Assembly: GCF_010183535.1 (NCBI RefSeq)
Contig: NC_071329.1
Location: 2,232,001-2,296,000, forward strand
Direction of reading: 5' to 3'
DNA length: 64,000 nucleotides
From: Caenorhabditis remanei
Taxonomy: Eukaryota > Nematoda > Chromadorea > Rhabditida > Rhabditidae
The translations under genes and the position numbers were made by a program. The first letter of the stretch is position 1. Every line of letters begins with the position of its first letter. Positions 30,701 to 41,929 of this stretch are shown one piece after another. Below the pieces are notes generated by a model. That model did no database searches and was not told where the DNA came from. It saw nothing but the letters and a program-made list of their open reading frames with translations.

Positions 30701-33566
30701 AGACCCTAGACCCTAGACCCTAGACCCTAGACCCTAGACCCTAGACCCTAGACCCTAGACCCTAGACCCTAGACCCTAGACCCTAGACCCTAGACCCTAG
30801 ACCCTAGACCCTAGACCCTAGACCCTAGACCCTAGACCCTAGAGCCTAGACCCTAGACCCTAGACCCTAGACCCTAGACCCTAGACCCTAGACCCTAGAC
30901 CCTAGACCCTAGACCCTAGAGCCTAGACCCTAGACCCTAGACCCTAGACCCTAGACCCTAGACCCTAGACCCTAGACCCTAGACCCTAGACCCTAGACCC
31001 TAATTTCCCCAATATTTCAGAAATCGTGTACCGTATCAAGAAGGGCGGCCCAAACCCGCCACGCCCCGATTTGGACATGGACGGTGTGGAGATCAATCAT
31101 AATTTGGTATGTGGTTTCAAAGTTCAGGTTCTAAAACGTCTCCGTTTTTCCAGTTAATCCTAATCCGTGACTGTTGGAGTGAAGAGCCGATGGACCGCCC
31201 GTCGGCCGACGTCATCTGTAATCTTTTGAAGAATATGATGCCGAAAAAGGGGAATCTGATGGATCACGTCTTCAATATTCTCGAGGATTACACAACGAAT
31301 TTGGAGGTGGAAGTGGAGGATCGGACGAAAGAGTTAACGGCAGAGAAGAAGAAAGCCGATGTCTTGTTGGGGAGGATGTTGCCAAAGTGAGACTTAACGA
31401 GACCTAACGAGACCGGGACTCCCACGAGACTCATTTCAGACAAGTCGCCGAACGTCTCAAACAGGGCCAAACCGTCGAACCAGAGGGATTCGACTCGGTT
31501 ACCGTATTCTTCTCGGACGTCGTCAAATTCACCCAACTCGCCGCCAAGTGTTCACCTTTTCAGGTATTGTAGATCAAAAACTGTTACTGATTTTTTGTGA
31601 TCTACCAGGTGGTCAATCTCCTCAACGACTTGTACAGTAACTTTGACGCGATCATCGAGGAGCACGGTGTGTATAAAGTAGAATCGATTGGTGACGGATA
31701 TTTGTGTGTCTCGGGACTCCCGTCGAGAAATGGGAATGCACATATAAAGTGAGAAATCAAGACCGAGATCCACGAGACTTACCGAAAATTTCAGACAAAT
31801 CGTGGAGCTCTCTCTGGACTTTATGGCCTACTGTAAAGCATTCAAAATCCCTCATTTGCCACGTGAGAGAGTGGAATTGAGAGTTGGCGTCAATTCTGGA
31901 CCGTGTGTCGCTGGAGTTGTTGGTCTAAGCATGCCACGTTACTGTCTTTTTGGGGATACTGTAAATACGGCGTCTCGAATGGAGAGTAATGGGAAGCGTG
32001 AGTGATTTTAGAAGAAATGGTTATGATATTCGAATTCTACGTAAAATTTCCAAAATTTTGAGCCCCATATTGACTAGGTGTGGTGGAAATTGATTTTTGA
32101 CCTACAAGATCTATAAGAAAGACCGCGACGCAGCCGCAACGCGTGGGCCAGTTGTCAAATTGGAGCGTCACTATCTATCCTACAGTGTCATCTGTCTTAT
32201 GAATCCATTAAAACAACAAAATGACAAATATTATTTTCAACTGCGGTGCGGTCGCGTCGCGGTCGTGTAGATCAAAAATCAAACTCCGCCAAACCTAGGC
32301 AATATGGGGCTCAAAACTTTGGAAATTTTGCGTAGAACTCGATTTGACTGGAAATCCTTCGATTTTTCCCGTTTTCAGCGTCCCACATCCATCTAAGCGC
32401 CGCCTCCTACACACTTCTCATGAAACACTACCCGAATCAATACAATACAGCGTCGAGAGGTGATGTTATTATAAAAGTGAGTTTGACAGCAAACGCGCTC
32501 TATTGATAACTCTTGAAAAAGTCGAAAAAAATCCATGAAACACCCAATTTTTCAATTTTTCAAAATTTTCTCAGTGGAGCGCACATGCATGCCAACTCGA
32601 TTTGTTTCAGGGAAAAGGAGTGATGGAAACATTTTGGGTTTTCGAAAGAAATAATCAATTCATGCTGTCCTCGTCGAATTCTGCATATAATCCTGATAAG
32701 AACAAGAAGAAAAACGATGATGACAGTAGTGACGGCTCCGTGGGCTCATCGACGCCTCCGAGTACTCCGCCGATGCATGATGTGAGTTTTTTTGGGGTAT
32801 GGGAAGCAATGGAACAGAATTTGGATGTTTTCAAAAAAAAATTTTTTTTTGGAATTTTGGATTTTCTCGCTATTTTTTAGAAATCGTAGGTTTTCACTAT
32901 GATTTTAAAATTCTCCGTGAAATTTCCAAAATTTTGAGCTCTATATTGCCTATATTTGGATGAATTCTAGTTTTGACCAACATGACCGCGACGCGACCGC
33001 AGCGCGCCGAATTTTGAAAGAATGAAAAACTCCGGCAAATGTGTTTCATCTTCGGAATGTAGAATAGTAAATTTCAATGTCAGCTCGCACAGCTCCAAGA
33101 AAGCCTGTTTTTCATGGTGCGTTGCGGTCGCGTCGCGGTCAGTAGATCAAAACTTGAACTTTTCTAAATATAGGCAATATGGGGCTCAAAATTTTGGGAA
33201 TTTTACATAGAATCCAAATATGTTATTGTTAATCTTGTTAGAAGCCATTGATGTGACATCCGTTGCGGTCGCGTCGCGGTCGGTGTAGACCAAAATCCGA
33301 ATTCCATCAAACCTAGTCAATATGGGGCTCAAAACTTCAGAAATTTTATGGAGAATTTGAATATTATAACCATAAATCAACAACTATTCCAGGAGAAACC
33401 GAACAGCCCTGTCCGTCACCGTAAACCGCCCGTCCCATCATCACCAACGCTCTCCAAACGGTCTGTGAGCCCAATAATGGAGGCAAAGGCCCGAGATATT
33501 CACAACGAGGAGACCGAGGCCCTGTATCGACAATTCCGACGGCAGGAGACGTTGGCGTTGATTTGA
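24708..33566 (+). CDS. receptor-type guanylyl cyclase (gcy family)
   Basis: Twenty-two exons join in phase to about 1183 aa: 24708-24824, 25482-25612, 25684-25793, 25842-25974, 26647-26882, 27349-27471, 27711-27752, 27848-27936, 28132-28257, 28837-28975, 29261-29388, 29437-29642, 29691-30060, 30174-30546, 31021-31106, 31154-31386, 31440-31563, 31609-31748, 31795-31997, 32379-32476, 32611-32781 and 33393-33566. Order: signal peptide; receptor ligand-binding domain ([11 protein letters not shown]...); transmembrane helix near 500-525 ([20 protein letters not shown]); kinase-homology domain lacking the HRD catalytic Asp (LHVHANL) and with DYG for DFG; dimerisation helix; cyclase near 885-1070. 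The cyclase keeps the metal Asp (FFSDVVKF), guanine-selecting Glu ([10 protein letters not shown]) and [12 protein letters not shown], so cGMP synthesis is expected. The Ser/Pro-rich tail ends RRQETLALI. Worm gcy genes mostly act in sensory neurons. I cannot assign the orthologue. AATAAA follows at 33621. Confidence 0.93.
25131..25347. repeat. palindromic repeat, family A, in gcy intron 1
   Basis: The two arms are near perfect: CATTGTGTAGATCAAACCTA, GATCTCCATTTTTGTAGTTG and GTACGGGCGGTCCC on the left with the inverse on the right, ending at CACAATGAGTATAAAATTG. This is one of the best-preserved copies. Confidence 0.9.
26069..26539. mobile_element. 471-bp hAT-type MITE with 8-bp duplication, gcy intron 4
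   Basis: The terminal inverted repeats are CAGAGTTGCGCGGAA and TTCCGCGCAACTCTG. The direct repeat TCGTCGAT flanks it at 26061-26068 and 26540-26547. The interior holds about 20 GGAAGTCGGAAGT-like units on both sides of a unique core (TTTTTGGCTGAAGAAAAGCT). The host intron around it is an ATCGATATTGATATATGA-type simple repeat. Confidence 0.9.
26911..27215. repeat. palindromic repeat, family G (CCGCGACGCGACCGC arms), gcy intron 5
   Basis: The left arm is TTTTGAGCCCCATATTGCC, then GACCTACACGACCGCGACGC. The right arm is the inverse, ending GGCAATATGGGGCTCAAAAT. The core (AAAAACAAGCTTTCTTGGAG) recurs inverted at about 33.02-33.12 kb. Confidence 0.85.
27480..27700. repeat. tandem CGAGACTCAAA array, gcy intron 6
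   Basis: About 18 units of the 10-11 bp sequence ACGAGACTCAA fill this intron. Related GAGACT runs occur in gcy introns at 28.98-29.25 kb and 31.39-31.43 kb, and in GBA introns at 3710-3735 and 34850-34890. Confidence 0.9.
28262..28830. repeat. degenerate TTTTTATCGATAAA array, gcy intron 9
   Basis: More than 20 spaced copies of TTTTATCGATAAA or TTTTATCGACAAA, each itself near-palindromic, make up nearly the whole intron. Spacing is about 20-30 bases. Confidence 0.85.
30604..31002. repeat. (CCCTAGA)n heptamer satellite, gcy intron 14
   Basis: About 57 units of CCCTAGA lie between exons 14 and 15, with two AGAGCCTAGA variants. It is the same unit as in the GBA copy 1 intron. A small cluster also sits at about 50704-50728 in a carboxypeptidase intron. 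Confidence 0.95.
32030..32350. repeat. palindromic repeat, family G, gcy intron 19
   Basis: The arms are CCAAAATTTTGAGCCCCATA and its inverse, with inner GACCGCGACGCAGCCGCAAC against GCGGTCGCGTCGCGGTC. It fills almost the whole intron. Confidence 0.85.
32895..33350. repeat. family G repeat and a partial second copy, gcy last intron
   Basis: One full palindrome (about 32910-33205) is followed by a partial copy from about 33225 carrying GTTGCGGTCGCGTCGCGGTC and CAATATGGGGCTCAAAACTT. Together they occupy most of intron 21. Confidence 0.8.
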
Positions 33567-33746
33567 TCTACAATTTATTTTGGAAAAATTGATACATACA
33601 TATTTTGCTCATAAAAACCCAATAAATGTGATATTTAATGAGACGAGAGCCAAGACTACAAAGACTACACAAATGACTTATGTCAAACGGGCACAAAATT
33701 TCGTGTGATTTTGTGTGAAAAGTGACTGCGGCAGACTACACGCAGC

Positions 33747-33828
33747 GATAAGAACGATGACGATAATTTTGAAGTACTAATTGAACTGATGCGACTGAAA
33801 ATAGTATAAATGGAAAGAGTTTGATAAG
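33747..33828 (+). promoter_or_regulatory. GATA motifs and TATA-like box upstream of GBA copy 2
   Basis: GATAAG at 33747-33752, TATAAA at 33805-33810 and TGATAAG at 33822-33828 lie within 110 bp of the ATG at 33857. TGATAA-type sites suggest an intestinal GATA factor, as for copy 1. GTTTCTAG at 33838-33845 could be a trans-splice acceptor. Confidence 0.5.
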
Positions 33829-33856
33829 TGGAATTAAGTTTCTAGACTATATTCTC

Positions 33857-36632
33857 ATGGCTACTCGCTTATTTTTGGTGGTGTTGGCGGTTTGTGGTGA
33901 GTTTTCTCATTTTCACACTTAATTCTCGAAATTTTTCAAAAAACTAGAAGTCGTAACAGGTTTTCATTACGATTTTCGACTTCCCCGTGCAATTTCCAAA
34001 ATTTTGAGCCCCATATTGCCTATATTTGGATGAATTCTAGTTTTGACCTACACGACCGCGACGCGACCGCAGCGCATCGCCCACAGATGACATTTGACAA
34101 GCATTTGGTAGTGATTTTCGAATTCTCCAAGAAATTTTAAAAGTTTTGAGCCTCGTATTGCCTATATTCGGATAAAATCGAATTTAGACTTAAATGCGTT
34201 GCGGTCGCGTCGCGGTCGTGTATGTCAAAACAAGAATTTTTCCGAATATAGGCAATATGGGGCTCAAAATTTTGGAAATTTTGCGGAGAATACAAAAATT
34301 ACAACAAGAACGCTCTCCGAGTGAGATGCGTTGCGGTTGCGTCGCGGTCGAGTAGGTCAAAACCAGAATTTTTCCAAATATAGCCAATATGGGGCTCAAA
34401 TTTCTCCAAATTTTAGGAGAATTCAAAACTTTTATTATCAGCTCTCTCCCTGCCAACCTCCGCCTCGGACTGCACCGAAAAGAAGTTCAAGTCGGGTACA
34501 GTATGCGTGTGTGACCTCACAAAATGCGATGAGATTCCAAATATCGATTTATCGTCTGGACAGGCGGCCACATTCACCACAGCCAATTCTGGAGCACGTC
34601 TACACCGTGATATCGTGTACGCGACGAATAGTGATCCGTGTAGGTCAAAAATTTTTTTTCGATTTTCGATTATCGATTGATTTTTGCTACAGTAACCAGT
34701 CTGCATTTGACAATTGACTCCTCAAAAACGTACCAGACGATTCAAGGTTTCGGTTCGACGTTTTCCGACGCTTCTGGCGCCAATTTGAGAAGTCTTCCCG
34801 ATAAATTAGCGGATACAGTAATCCGACAGTACTTTTCGGAGTCAGGTGAGGAGTCTCGAGACTTCTCGAGACTTCTCGAGACTTCTCGAAACCAAAATGG
34901 AATTTTCAGGCCTAAACCTTCAATTCGGACGTGTTCCCATTGCCAGTAACGACTTTTCCAGTCGTGTCTACACGTATAACGACGTGGCCGACGACTACAG
35001 TATGACACACTTCAGTTTGCAACGGGAGGACTATCAGTGGAAGGTACAGTAACCCTGTAGATCGAAAAATGGACGATTTTGATCTACACAGATCCCCTAT
35101 ATGCAAATGGCTCAAAAGTACAATCACAACTTGAAGTTTTTCGGAGTGCCTTGGAGCGCCCCAGGATGGCTCAAGACTACAAACTCCACTTCGGGTTACG
35201 GTAGTCTGCTCGGTTCGAGTCAAGGCACCTATCATAAGGCCTATGTGACGTATCTTTTGAAATTTTTCGAGGAATATCAGAAAAATGGAATCGAATTCTG
35301 GGCGATGAGCACTCAAAATGAGCCAACAAGTGGTGGGGATAAGAAGACGAAGGCGCAGTCGATGTTGTTCACTGCCGAGACTCAACGAGACTTTATCAAA
35401 TTGGATCTCGGGCCGGCGTTGAGGACGTCAAGTGCGGCGAAGGCGGTGAAGGTACTCATTATGGATGATAATCGAGGAAATTTGCCGAAATGGGCGGATA
35501 CGGTGAGTGGGGAGGAGACGAGACCGGGCGAGACTTGTAGGGAGACTTTGCGAGACTTCACGAGAACCTAGACCCTAGACAAAAACCCTATTTTCAGGTC
35601 CTTAAAGACTCTGAAACTGCGTCCTACGTCGCCGGAATCGGTCTCCACTCGTATCAGGATTCGGAAAGTGACAAACATCTCCAACAAACCCACGATAATC
35701 ACCCAAAATACTTTATTTTTGGCACGGAGGTACGCAATTAATCGATACAAAAGAATCAAAAAAGGAAAAAATGAAATCCGCAGTCAGCAGGATTCGAACC
35801 TACGCGGGCAGAGCCCAATTGATTTCTAGTCAATCTCCTTAACCACTCGGACATGACTGCACGTCGAGGAGACGACGCGGCGGGTGTATATAAAAGAGGG
35901 GAGGAGGAGAGGGAGAGGCGAGGAGAGGGGGGAGGAGGAAAACTGAGAAACTTTTATAAAGTCATTTTGATGACCTAGCTTTTTCTAGGCCAGCGAGGGA
36001 TACAAGTCGAAGGATTCAGTGGATTACGGTAGCTGGGATCGTGCGGAAGATTATGTTGAGGATATTTTGGATGTAAGTTAAAAAATGTTTTTTTTCTTTT
36101 TCAGATTGATTGAAATTTTTTTTAAATTGTACATTTAGGACCTAAACAACTGGGTTGCCGGTTGGACAGAACGGAATCTTATCCTAGACGCCCAGGGTGG
36201 ACCGTCTTGGGTGTCTGACTTCGCCGATGCACCAATTATTGCGTTCCCCGCGTTGGCGCAGTTCTACAAGCAACCAATGTTCTACGCTATTGCACATTTT
36301 AGGTAAGCTAATGCGCTCCATTGACAATTTATCATTAGAGCGCATAGATGCACCATTTTCTAGTGTTTTTTGAAAAATTTTTGAAAATGTTAATTTTCAG
36401 TCATTTTATCAAACCGGGAGCTGTGAGAATCGATCATTCACTCAATCTACCCAACTTGGACATTCAAAAAAGTGCATTCTTGAATCCAGATGGCTCGAAA
36501 GTGGTCATAATTCTGAATAAGAATGTTTTAGCCCCTTATAGTGTCAGTGTCAAGGACAGTCAACGTTCCTCAGATCATTATCAGGTTCATATGGGTCCCA
36601 GATCAATTGTTACTTTGTATATTCAGAATTAA
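33857..36632 (+). CDS. glucocerebrosidase-like GH30 enzyme (copy 2, catalytic residues intact)
   Basis: Nine exons join in phase to 515 aa: 33857-33896, 34442-34639, 34693-34845, 34910-35043, 35092-35502, 35598-35729, 35989-36072, 36139-36302 and 36401-36632. A signal peptide (MATRLFLVVLAVC...) precedes the Cys-rich segment CTEKKFKSGTVCVCDLTKCD and the GH30 barrel. The acid/base is E252 in STQNEPTSGG and the nucleophile is E356 in IFGTE. DF of IASNDFS, W of SAPGW and GWTERN are also present. The expected reaction is hydrolysis of glucosylceramide to glucose and ceramide in lysosomes. It has fewer introns than copy 1: several positions are shared, and the copy 1 introns before IPALD, after SAP, after YFV and after NKGS are absent. 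It starts 290 bp after the gcy stop. Intron 6 holds an antisense tRNA gene. Confidence 0.93.
33975..34425. repeat. overlapping family G repeats, GBA copy 2 intron 1
   Basis: TGAGCCCCATATTGCCTATA and GACCGCGACGCGACCGCAGC on the left are followed by three inverted arms (GTTGCGGTCGCGTCGCGGTC near 34198, a variant near 34328, and matching AATATGGGGCTCAAA ends). This looks like one element inserted in or next to another. Confidence 0.8.
35779..35860 (-). tRNA. tRNA-Ser (anticodon AGA)
   Basis: The 82-nt minus-strand sequence folds as a type II tRNA. The acceptor stem is GCAGTCA with TGACTGC plus discriminator G. The A box is TGTCCGAGTGGTTAAGG. The anticodon stem ATTGA/TCAAT encloses CTAGAAA, giving anticodon AGA. 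There is a long variable arm (GGGCTCTGCCCGC), and the T arm is GTAGG-TTCGAAT-CCTGC. A T-rich stretch follows on the minus strand. It lies antisense in intron 6 of GBA copy 2. Confidence 0.96.
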
Positions 36633-37165
36633 TTGCTTGAAAGTGTGAATAAATATTTTTAGTCCAAGTTTTTCTCTGAAAATCGATAATTGGCAGTGGT
36701 TTTTGCGAGAAAATGTATTTTTCTAGTTTAATTTTGCCTGAAAATCACGAAAATGTTATTAAAATTTTTTACAAACGCTGAAAAGCTGCTGAAAATTAAG
36801 AGTTTTGTGGAATTTAGTGCAAATTGAGCAATTTCGTGGCGAGACCCAAACTTCAATTTTTAAAAACAGCAGTTTTCGCACCGATTTTTATATTTTTTTT
36901 TGCAAAATATTGTGGATTTAAGGTTTAAAAAATTTAGTATATAAAATTTATAATAATTAATTATATAATTAGCCTAAAAACCGTTGCCGAAATACGGCCA
37001 GGTACGGTAACACTCGTTTGCGCTGTGTCGATTTCCCCGTGGTTTTGATTTACGCGCTGTCTGTTTGTCTATTTATTTTTCGGTGTAAAAACCGAATTTC
37101 TAGTGTAAAAAATAGTTTTTTTGGCATAATTCATTGATAAAAGCGTGTTTTCGATCTCAAAAATC
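36633..37165. other. AT-rich intergenic region
   Basis: AATAAA at 36647-36652 is the likely poly(A) signal of GBA copy 2. The rest is AT-rich with no repeat or coding frame I can support, apart from a GC-richer patch near 36990-37060 that may belong to the next gene's promoter. Confidence 0.5.
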
Positions 37166-40100
37166 ATGCAAAACAACCAAAATTTCTATAGAAACGGTGA
37201 GAAATATCGATTTTTGAGGAAAAAACTCAAAAAAAATTTTTTGCAGGGTACCCACGATATGATAGCTTTCCCACGTCTTCTAGGGCAAGTTTGGGCGGCG
37301 AAAACGATGGAAATGATGGTTTTTCAAGAATTTTCAGAGTTACGGCGTGAGAAACGATCGATATGAGCGTTGGCACGAAGAAGACGACGATTGGTCGACG
37401 CCGAGGAGAGAGGAGACGTGGAGAGGGTAATTATATGCAAAAATGATGAAAATAATGCGAAAAAGCTGTAAAAAATCGGTCAAAATCCTGAAAAATCGAA
37501 AAATTTCACTGAAAATCGATTTTTTCCAGAGATTCCCGTCGAAACCCGGGTTCCCGTGCTGCTGAGGAGCGCCGACGGAGTGATAGCTGGAAATCGGGTT
37601 CTCCAAGAGATTTCCGACATGGTAAAGGTAATTTCTTGTAAAAATTTAGGAAAATTTATGAAAATCGTTCCAGATCGCGCTCCAATGCCCATCGACGACG
37701 AATTTCTGGATAGATATGGTGCGAAAAGGTGAAAATAATGGAAAAATCGTCGATTTTTACGTTAAATTTGTGGTTTTCAGGCTGAATAATGGAAATCTAG
37801 TGGATAGAGATGGTTACACACTGAGAACTCGTGATCCAGACTGTCGGGCGGTAAGTTTCGCTGAAAATACCGAGAAAAATCGATAAAGATTGGATTTTTA
37901 GCTATTTTTCTATTCCAAATCATTAATTTTAGCATTTTCAGCCCTCTCCACCCACATTCAATCCAGGAAGAGAGATGCGACGATCAGGAGATGGAAAACC
38001 TCCACCTGGTCTAGCGAATAGGCTTAGTGAGGAGGATTTAGACAAGGTGCGGGTGATTTTGAGCAGAAAATTCGGATTTTTGGGCTCAAAATTCGTTTAA
38101 AATGGATTTTTATCGATTTTCCGGCCGAAATTATCCGAAAACTCATTTTGATTCGTCTGAATCTCCGTTGTACTGGTTTCCAATGGACTTTAATAAATTC
38201 TGGAGCTTTTCGAGCGAAAAATCTCCATTTCTGACTCAAAAAACGCGAATTTCAAAGTTTTAATGCTGTGAAGTTGTTTTTCGAGCCAAAACTCAGTTTT
38301 CCGGGTAAAAAAAAACTCAAAATCTCAATTTTCGACTCATTTTTTCGCGCCAATTCTCGAAAAGTTATGAAAAAATGCTCGGAAACTCAACTTTTTCACC
38401 CATTCCCACAGTTTCAGAAAGCTCGTCAACAAATAGAAATGATGAATCGAATGGCGACGACGCAACAGAAGGACGAAGAGAAAAACGAGAAGAAACAACG
38501 GAATGAGAGAAAACGGAGGAATCCGGATGAAGGGGAAGACGAGTATGAAGAAGTCGAGGAGCCACCAGTGAAAGAAACACCGATTGAGGTAGAATATCGA
38601 CGGAAAATTGCGAAAATTCGTGTTTTTCGGCAAATTTTGAGCCAAAAAAATGACAATTTCTGACTGAAAAACTGGATTTTTCGTAAATGCTGGCCTAGGA
38701 ACCGACAACTCGCCCATAATCTTCTGAAAATCACAATTTTGTCAGATTTGACTTCAAAAAAGTCAATTTTTGACTGAAAGATGGCATTTTTCGTAGTTAA
38801 ACACACTGAATGTTACCGAAATCGTTATAAGAAAGTCGTGGCCTAGAATCCGACAATTCGGCTATCATAATATCGAAAATGACGTCACACAGCTGAAACG
38901 TGTGCTACCGTAAGATTCTTGTGCGGAAAATTTGGATTTTTCAATGATTTTCAAGCGATTACCAACAATTTTAAGAGAAACCTCTTGAAATCTTTGAAAA
39001 ATCCAATAAAAATCCATATTTTGGGCTCCAGAATCTTACGGTACCACTCGTTTCAGTAATGGCCGAATTTTCGAATTCTAGGCCACCACTTTTTTATACC
39101 GATTTCGACCACACACAGGGTCTAGGGTTGAGTAGTGAAATCGTATGCGCTCCACTAGACATTGGCGGCAAATTCAAGTTTTAATTTTTGCAATTCGCTG
39201 TTTCACTGTGGCATTTTGATACGCAGCTTAATCGACCAGTTTTGAGCCGATTTATGCCAGTTTTCCCGCATTTTTGGCCAGTTTTTCGACCGTCGCGCGT
39301 CTTTTCGAGATCAATTCTATTCATAAAATAAATAAAATTTTTAAATATAAAATTTATTTTGAATTTCGCGCTAAAATTTCAGCTGATTTCAGCGGAGCGC
39401 GTTTATTTTCACTACTCATCCTGAGACCCTGTGACCACAGATCTACGAAAAATGTCACTTTTCAGTCAAAAATTGACTTTTTTGGAGTCAAATGTGAGAA
39501 ATTTATGATTATCAGAGGATTATGGCCGAGTTGTCGGATCCTAGGCCACCACTTCTTTTTTTCTATTCCAGACCTCCAACCCCTACTGCAACAACATCAA
39601 AAAGGCACTTCTGACGTCTCCGCCTTCTTCTTCTGAATCCTTTCATCATTCATCGAATTATTTGGGAAAAAACCCTCGAAATATCCCATATCGACCCGCA
39701 ATTTCACAACAGAAATCATGGTTTCAAGAGTATAAGCAACGGGTGGACACATTGAAGGAACAGACGTATGGGTACGGATTTGTAAAGCAAAAATCTGAAA
39801 ATTTAGGTGGAAAAATGACAAATTTTGAGCATTTTTACCACAAATTCGTGATTTTTCGAGATTTTTCAGGTTTCTAGTATCGAAATTCATATTTTCGGTA
39901 TAAATTTTTAACTTTTTGACTGAAAAATGATATTTTTGACTTTATGTCTGGAATTTTTGAAATTTCGTTTCGAAAAATGCCATTTTCAGCTAAAATACTT
40001 AAAAATTCGTATTTTCTGTATCAAAACTTAACATTTTTGACCAGAAATGTCTTTTTCTTGCGATTTTTGATATATTTCTGATGATTCGGTGAAAATCTCG

Positions 40101-41929
40101 TTTTGAAATCGAAAAATTGCGATTTCTCACTGATTTTTGATAATTACACTGTAAAATATTGCATTTAACACGACAAATCGGAAATTTTCGTTCAAAAAAT
40201 ACTATTTTTAGCTGAAAAATCACATTTTCAAGGTGAAAATGTGTAAATTTCTAATGAAAAATACTTATTTTTCAGACTTTTCACTTCAAAATTCGTATTT
40301 TCGGTGTCAAAGTTTGAAATTTTCAACGAGAAATACCACTTCCGGCTGAAAACTGAGATTTCCTATGTATTTTCGTTGATTCGGTGAAAATTCCGTTTTG
40401 AAATCTAGTTTTTGGTCAGAAAACATCAAAATACGCATTGTTGGTACCAAATGACATTTCCAGTCGAAAAATTGCGATTTCTCACTGATTTTTGATAATT
40501 ACACTGTGAAATGTTGCATTTTTCGCGAAAAATCTGAAATTTTTGTTCAAAAAATACTATTTTCAGTCTGAAAATGTCTATTTCTAGCTGAAAAATGCTC
40601 ATTTTCAGCCCCTCCCCATCACTTCCCGCCGCCACGCCCGGCTACTTCTTCAAGTCTCAACCCACGCTCTCCACGTCATCTGGAGCATCCACAACGTCTC
40701 CAGGAGCTCCATTCTCCTCCACATCATCACCATACTACGCGGTGGCGGCGACGTCTTCTTCTTCTTATCTCCAGAATCCTCAGAATGTGAATCCATTCGG
40801 TGTGCCGAGAGACGTCCCGATTCCCGACGTCGTCTATCCGCCGTCGACGCCGACGCCTCCTGGAGCCACGTCACGATATGCGAATCAATATTTGAATGGG
40901 ATCAGTGTGGCGTCGAGTGCGACGATGAATCCATTCGGCGTGTGGAGTGGGAATAGTAATGATGGAATACAGGTGCGGAAAAAATTCGATAGATTTCAGA
41001 ATACGAATGTTGGAAAACCGGGATTTTCACCCAAAATCGATGTTTTTGGCTCTGAAACCACGTTTTTGACCGGAATTTCTGCCAAATTCTATGTTTTTTG
41101 GCTCGAAAACCACTTTTTTGACCGGAATTTCTGCCAAATTCTATGTTTTTTGGCTCGAAAACCACTTTTTTGACCGGAATTTCTGCCAAATTCTATGTTT
41201 TTTGGCTCGAAAACCACTTTTTTGACCGGAATTTCTGCCAAATTCTATGTTTTTTGGCTCGAAAACCACTTTTTTGACCGGAATTTCTGCCAAATTCTAT
41301 GTTTTTTGGCTCGAAAACCACTTTTTTGACCGGAATTTCTGCCAAATTCTATGTTTTTTGGCTCGAAAACCACTTTTTTGAGCGGAATTTCTGCCAAATT
41401 CTATGTTTTTTGGCTCGAAAACCACTTTTTTGACCGAAATTTCTGCATTTTTACTGAAAAAGAATTCGATTTTTGGCTAATTTCTGATAATTTTCGGGTC
41501 AGAAAGTGATTTTTCTCAATCAAAACAAGAAAAGGCATTTCCGCTTGCAGATTTCAAAATTTTGGTCTAGAAGTTCACATTTTCCGAACCGAATTAAACA
41601 TTTCGTCGCACAGAAATCGATTTTTTAAAGCAAATCGACTTTTTTCTTTCAAAAAAGATGGATTCTGAAGAGAATAACACATTCTCAGTAAGAAAACCCG
41701 GAAAATCATGATTTTGAGCTGAATTTTTATAAAAATTTTGAAATTTACCATTGGAAAAGTCAATTTTTTCGCTGAAATCTCAAATTTTTCGTTTCAGCAA
41801 CTCGCCCACGCACCCCCACCACCGCCTCCTCCAGAAGACCGCCGACGCGATTCATCGGATTCGGATTCAGAAGACGAGGCGATGACGAAACTTCGACAGA
41901 TTATCGAGAATTATGGATCGAAACGTTGA
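37166..41929 (+). CDS. unrecognised disordered Pro/Ser-rich protein with charged coiled region (452 aa)
   Basis: Eleven exons join in phase: 37166-37196, 37247-37284, 37338-37426, 37530-37627, 37674-37728, 37781-37850, 37942-38046, 38412-38588, 39572-39771, 40609-40972 and 41798-41929. The second intron begins GC (AGG|GCAAGT) in place of GT; with it the frame is open, and without it there is a stop. The N-terminal 130 residues are Arg/Asp/Tyr-rich (RNDRYERWHEEDDDWSTPRR). About residues 195-250 form a charged helix ending in an acidic run (EGEDEYEEVEEPP). The middle is Ser/Thr/Pro-rich and twice has NPFGV. The end has seven prolines, then SDSDSEDEAMTKLRQIIENY. There is no signal peptide or transmembrane segment. 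The look is that of a nuclear or RNA-associated disordered protein, but I do not recognise the family. Confidence 0.75.
38690..39552. repeat. large palindrome in intron 8 of the 452-aa protein gene
   Basis: The arms include TGGCCTAGGAACCGACAACT and AAAAAGTCAATTTTTGACTG on the left and their inverse at about 39460-39552. An inner pair (CTACCGTAAGATTCTTG against CAGAATCTTACGGTA) lies around 38908-39034. The centre has family-like TGCGCTCCACTAGACA. Confidence 0.75.
41045..41455. repeat. 52-bp tandem repeat, about seven copies, intron 10
   Basis: The unit contains ATGTTTTTTGGCTCGAAAAC, CACTTTTTTGACCGGAATTT and CTGCCAAATTCT. Phase marks (TCTATG) fall at 41088, 41140, 41192, 41244, 41296, 41348 and 41400, exactly 52 apart. 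Copies are nearly identical, with one GAGCGG variant, so the expansion is recent. Confidence 0.95.

Noticed and set aside
39198..39205. CTGTTTCA, the core of the upstream motif of worm 21U-RNA genes
   Set aside because: A single 8-base match in 64 kb is expected by chance, and it lies inside a palindromic intron repeat.
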